In this document: piece by piece, positions 60,703 to 64,000 of the stretch
Layout: each line of letters begins with the position of its first letter
Position numbering within the stretch: the stretch's first letter is position 1
NCBI GenBank assembly: GCA_029204045.2
Contig: CM055060.1
Coordinates: 58,281,603 to 58,345,602 of the forward strand
Reading direction: 5' to 3'
DNA: 64,000 nt
From: Tillandsia leiboldiana
Taxonomy: Eukaryota > Streptophyta > Magnoliopsida > Poales > Bromeliaceae
The notes under the pieces: model-generated
Told to the model about the DNA's origin: nothing
What the model saw: only the letters and a program-made list of their open reading frames with translations
Databases searched by the model: none
Translations under genes and position numbers: made by a program

Positions 60703-60810
60703 ATCATCTCACATTGAATACACAACAACATGCCATGTCCTACTTAGAACATCTAGCTACCAAGTAAGGGAAAAATAAACACCGCATAAGCTATATGAGC
60801 TAAAGCATTA
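60703..60810. repeat. 108-bp direct repeat, copy 1
   Basis: Begins ATCATCTCACATTG and ends GAGCTAAAGCATTA. Copy 2 is at 60856-60963, offset 153 bp, with no difference seen by eye. Confidence 0.9.
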
Positions 60811-60855
60811 TGAGCTAAAGCATTATCATCATAACTTAAGAGAGGACCCAACATC

Positions 60856-60963
60856 ATCATCTCACATTGAATACACAACAACATGCCATGTCCTACTTAG
60901 AACATCTAGCTACCAAGTAAGGGAAAAATAAACACCGCATAAGCTATATGAGCTAAAGCATTA
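60856..60963. repeat. 108-bp direct repeat, copy 2
   Basis: Same sequence as 60703-60810. A short TGAGCTAAAGCATTA is also repeated a third time at 60811-60825 between the copies. Confidence 0.9.
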
Positions 60964-61052
60964 AAAGCGAAACATGTCAAAAGTAATTATCAATCAAGAA
61001 GAAAAATAGAAGTGTAGAAAAAAAAAGTTCTGAATAAATATAGAGTATTTCT

Positions 61053-62088
61053 TTTTTTTTTTGAAAAAAAGTAGCATGGTGCCGCTTCATTCAAAAGAAA
61101 AATGAACTCAGCTACAGAACTGAGGCCACCAGGCCTCGAACACAAGAGAAAAAGAAGAGAAAGAAAGAAGGGTTAAAAAAAAGAAGAAAAAGCAAAAGAG
61201 GTAGTAAAAGAAAGCAAAACCAAAAAAAAGACAGTGGTAGGCCCCAGGCCTAGGTACAAAACCTAGACCACTGCGAGCGGAAAGTCCTGATTTCGGCGAG
61301 AATAGCGTCAAAACTGCGACTCTTGTTGTCGAAAACCCTTCTGTTTCTTTCGAGCCAAGCCATCCACCAGGTGGTCGCGATAGTGGTAAGTGTCCTTCTG
61401 CCCCAAGCCCCCCTCTTGTGTGAGCTTGCCTCCCATAGCATGGCGACGGTCGGGCAGCTTCGGATCTCCACTTTATTAGGTAGCAGGGTCTCCAGCAAGG
61501 AGTTGGCGCAGGTGCAGGAAAGGAAGAGGTGGTCTGCGGTTTCATCAGGGCCAAGGCAGATGGCGCAGCAGCTGGGTCCGAACCAATTTCTTTTCTGGAG
61601 GATGTCTCTGGTCAGTACCCTCCTTCGGAGCACTAGCCAGACGAAGATTTTAACCTTTAGTGGCAGTTTGATGCTCCAGAGCCTGTTGAAACGGTCGTCG
61701 ACTTCCCCGCTGTCCTGCAAGAAACGGTACATAGACTTGACTGAAAAGAGCTCAGAGGTGGTCCAGCGCCAAAGGAACTCATCTTTGTTGTCGGTGGGGT
61801 ATAGGTGGGGTGCGGTCGCTTTCAAGTCCTGGATTACATCCTCGAGGCCTGTGGAGCCCCCCTCTAGGCCCTCCAGGATTCTTGGCCAGTTCCGGTCATT
61901 CTGACCAATACAGTCACTCACACGTCGGTTTTTGCTGCTAGCCAACTCATAGATACGTGAAAACTGGGTTGAGAGAGACGAATTCCCTGTCCAGATATCT
62001 GACCAGAAGTCAGTCCGAGCTCCATTTCCCACCGAGTGGATCGTACCGCACTTGAAGAGTTCCCTCGTGCGTAGCACACTTCTCCACC
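61053..62088 (-). mobile_element. 5'-truncated LINE with target duplication
   Basis: A minus-strand frame from 62088 to about 61250 encodes the tail of LINE ORF2: WWRSVLRTRELF, FWSDIWTG, FLWRWTTSELFSVKSMYRFL, the zf-RVT motif CCAICLGPDETADHLFLSC and WMAWLERNRRVFDN. The 3' part ends in an A-rich tail (T-run at 61052-61062 on the plus strand). Flanks match over 16 bp, AATATAGAG(T/C)ATTTCT, at 61037-61052 and 62089-62104, with one mismatch. Only the last kb of the element was integrated; the frame is still open, which suggests a fairly recent event. No RT catalytic core is present. Confidence 0.85.
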
Positions 62089-62104
62089 AATATAGAGCAT
62101 TTCT

Positions 62105-62960
62105 AAACTACAACATCGTCCTAATGTATACTTTTTTATCAGACTCATAAAATAATAATAATAATAATAATAATACACAACGGTCTACCTACACTGATAG
62201 CTATGTTTCACATCAATTCAACCATAAATCTAGTATTCTATGTGTTAGATGTTAAATTTAATATTTTATATTTGCTATAATAATTAATAAATACGGAATA
62301 AATTTAAAAATAATATAACACAAAGACATGTAAAAGTAAAAAATATTCACGAATTGTTATAATTATAGTCCTACTAGCAATAATAACTAGATATTCTGCT
62401 GTTATTATTAATATGTATTGTCTTTTATATACGCAAATACAATTTTATTATTATTCCGATGTGGAATTATTGAGATGGATTAAACATCTCTTTTATAAAA
62501 AAAAATTTATTCAATGTGAAATTATTAGGATAAATTAAATATTTTTTATTTTATAAAAAAAAAAAATCTGTTTCTAGCAAGGATTCCTTAGCCAGTAAAA
62601 ATTCATATATTTGTTCTATTCCAATCATGTGATTTATTATTATTTTTTTTCTATGCTTAAAAATCCGACCTTTGACCTTTGACCTTTGAAATAAAAATAT
62701 GAGAGGATAAAGAATCAAATAAATCAGGGACTAAATTGAACTTAATTAAAAGTTCAAAAATTAAAATAAAAATGTTTAAAAAAAAATATGAGGATCAAAA
62801 TGAAAGGTCATTCAAAGTGTAGGGACTAATCGGGCAATTTTACCCATCTCTTATTCTTTCCCACTTAATTGGTGGTAATTTTGAGAATCCAGGTAAAATC
62901 AAGGATATATATTTCACCTGATCCGTATTGTGGTAGTCAATAATAAAAACGAAAAGGAAA
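62105..62960. other. Upstream region of the ceramide synthase gene
   Basis: AT-rich. 62153-62175 is (AAT)n. 62672-62684 carries two TTGACC W-box cores within a CCTTTGACCTTTGACC repeat, about 450 bp upstream of the ATG. A MITE-like AAAATTA-rich stretch lies between. No gene. Confidence 0.5.
62672..62684 (+). promoter_or_regulatory. Two tandem W-box (TTGACC) cores
   Basis: TTGACC at 62672-62677 and 62679-62684 on the plus strand, the WRKY-binding core. Function is inferred only. Confidence 0.35.
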
Positions 62961-63130
62961 CAAAATAAAAAAACTCTATCTTCGCCTCTCACATAGCTCG
63001 TTTGGGGTTTTGATTCAACCAAACGATCGGTGTTCTTGGACTTTGAGAGAGAGAGAGAGTCTCCTCTGCACCTTCCAATATCTCTCTCTTGCTGGGTCTC
63101 GGCTCTTTGACCGAGGAGATCGTAATCGCC

Positions 63131-64000
63131 ATGGGCGTAGGCGAGCTCTTCTCCTCCATAGATTGGGAGCGAGAAGCTTATCCAGCGTACGAGGACTTCT
63201 TTTCACTACCCTTCTTCGTCCTCTTCTTCCTCACAGTTCGCTTCTTCCTCGATAGATTCGTGTTCGAGGTGCGTCGCCCTTTGCTTGGATCTTTTGAACT
63301 GGTTCTTTGATTTGGGAAATTGGGAATTGGTTGATAATTGGTGATTCGGGAAAAGATTCGTTTTTGTGACTTTCGATCTCGAATTTATTGGTCAAGATTG
63401 GGGGGAGTCCCTTGATTTCTTCTAGAAGCTTCTGTGATAGGAAAAGGTGGGTGCTTGGGCTAGGTGAGATGGTTGGATTTGGTCAACTTTGGTTTTTGGA
63501 TTCGTGGTGTATCAAGAACTGGAGTTTTTTTTTTTTTTTTTATCTTAGAGCGGTTTTATATGCGAGGTTAATTTGTTATTTAGTTCTTAAATGAGCGATT
63601 TTGATGCGTTTATTCGAATTTTGATTTTAGAATAAAAAAAAAAAGAAATGCTCTTTCTTCGGGAATTAATAATTAATTGCACTTCTTTTAAAATTAGCGG
63701 ACAGAAAAGAACTCTACTGATGGTAGGATTTGAGTACTTGTTGCAGATTTGTAGCATTAGATTTTAATTTTAGCATTACCCATATTTTTGAGTTTTGGAA
63801 TGTGAGCAAGAATTTATAATTGTGATATGCTCATTTGATAGTATTGTGTTCTCTTTTTGTTCACAGAAGTTAGCCAGGAGACTTATAATTGGAAAGGGAC
63901 ATGAAAAGCTTGATCTTGAAATAGATGAAAGGAGGAAAAAGATCAAAAAGTTTAAGGAGTCAGCCTGGAAGTGTGTTTACTTCCTTTCTGGAGAACTGCT
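63131..64000 (+). CDS. LAG1-type ceramide synthase, 5' part (cut by window end)
   Basis: Ceramide synthases (LAG1 homologues, ASC1-like) acylate sphingoid bases in the ER membrane. Two exons are visible: 63131-63268 (46 codons) and 63867 to beyond the window (44 codons seen). Spliced, they read MGVGELFSSIDWEREAYPAY, EDFFSLPFFVLFFLTVRFFL, DRFVFE, then KLARRLIIGKG, DERRKKIKKFKESAWKCVYF. The W-E-x-E-AYPAY N-terminus, first membrane helix (about 25-41), F-E-K-L-A-R-R-L junction and KKFKESAWKC block are diagnostic of plant LAG1/LOH proteins. The catalytic Lag1 motif with its histidine pair would lie further on and is not visible. The start is the first ATG giving this conserved N-terminus; an upstream ATG in a different frame exists at 63089. 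A CT-rich leader with (GA)n precedes it. Confidence 0.88.

Larger units (their letters stand above)
58099..61052. other. AT-rich spacer, no gene
   Basis: 58099-58260 and 58560-58930 are AAATTTAAAATTT low-complexity DNA like 36180-36790. 58300-58480 and 58930-59060 contain GGCCCG/GGGCC scraps of a degenerate element. 60703-60963 holds a perfect duplication, listed separately. Confidence 0.6.

Noticed and set aside
63089..63130. Upstream ATG for the ceramide synthase reading MLGLGSLTEEIVIA before MGVG
   Set aside because: In frame and cannot be excluded, but MGVGEL...DWE is the family N-terminus, so the downstream ATG was preferred.

Overview
The window is nuclear DNA from a flowering plant, most likely a monocot. 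The basis is spliced genes with short GT-AG introns, a CYP71-type cytochrome P450 cluster, a classic four-exon plant class III peroxidase, a LAG1-type ceramide synthase start, and dense plant transposons (long Del/Tekay-like LTR, TRIMs, LINEs, hAT-like and other MITEs, a Mutator-like element). A bromeliad or another non-grass monocot would fit, but the species cannot be fixed from the sequence alone. There are no bacterial operons, CRISPR arrays, rRNA genes or tRNA genes that I could recognise.

Layout. 1-3887 reads as one very long LTR on the minus strand; its GC-rich U3 ends about 270 bp upstream of the first P450. 4154-38515 is a tandem array of four full-length, same-strand CYP71-type P450 genes (4154, 13265, 26530, 36934), each with one short intron at the same place. 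At least three broken 3' ends of further P450s (about 9200, 18280, 19836) lie between them. The non-genic DNA between the genes is itself duplicated: the 3' flank of gene 1 matches that of gene 2 over about 4 kb, part of it is repeated a third time in tandem, and blocks upstream of genes 2, 3 and 4 match each other. The spaces are filled with AT-rich MITEs and long (TA)n tracts.

38516-44963 is mostly transposon debris: a LINE relic, a complete TRIM with a 5-bp target duplication, a MITE, and a possible promoter and leader of an unidentified minus-strand gene. 44973-49678 is a complete 4.7-kb Mutator-like element with a perfect 9-bp target-site duplication. Its inverted ends are built from serial 29-nt palindromes, and its cargo is an intact seven-exon plant-mobile-domain (PMD) gene plus a small zinc-knuckle transposase remnant. 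This is the most unusual object in the window.

49823-57106 holds two ordinary genes: a secreted class III peroxidase close to peroxidase 11 (minus) and a myristoylated STK16/NAK-type kinase (plus) with a GC-AG intron. A TRIM sits just past the kinase. The right end has AT-rich repeats, a 5'-truncated LINE with a 16-bp target duplication, and the first two exons of a LAG1/ceramide synthase gene cut by the window edge.

The P450s probably oxidise a specialised metabolite at the ER; nothing here identifies the substrate. The peroxidase, kinase and ceramide synthase look like independent neighbours rather than parts of one pathway.
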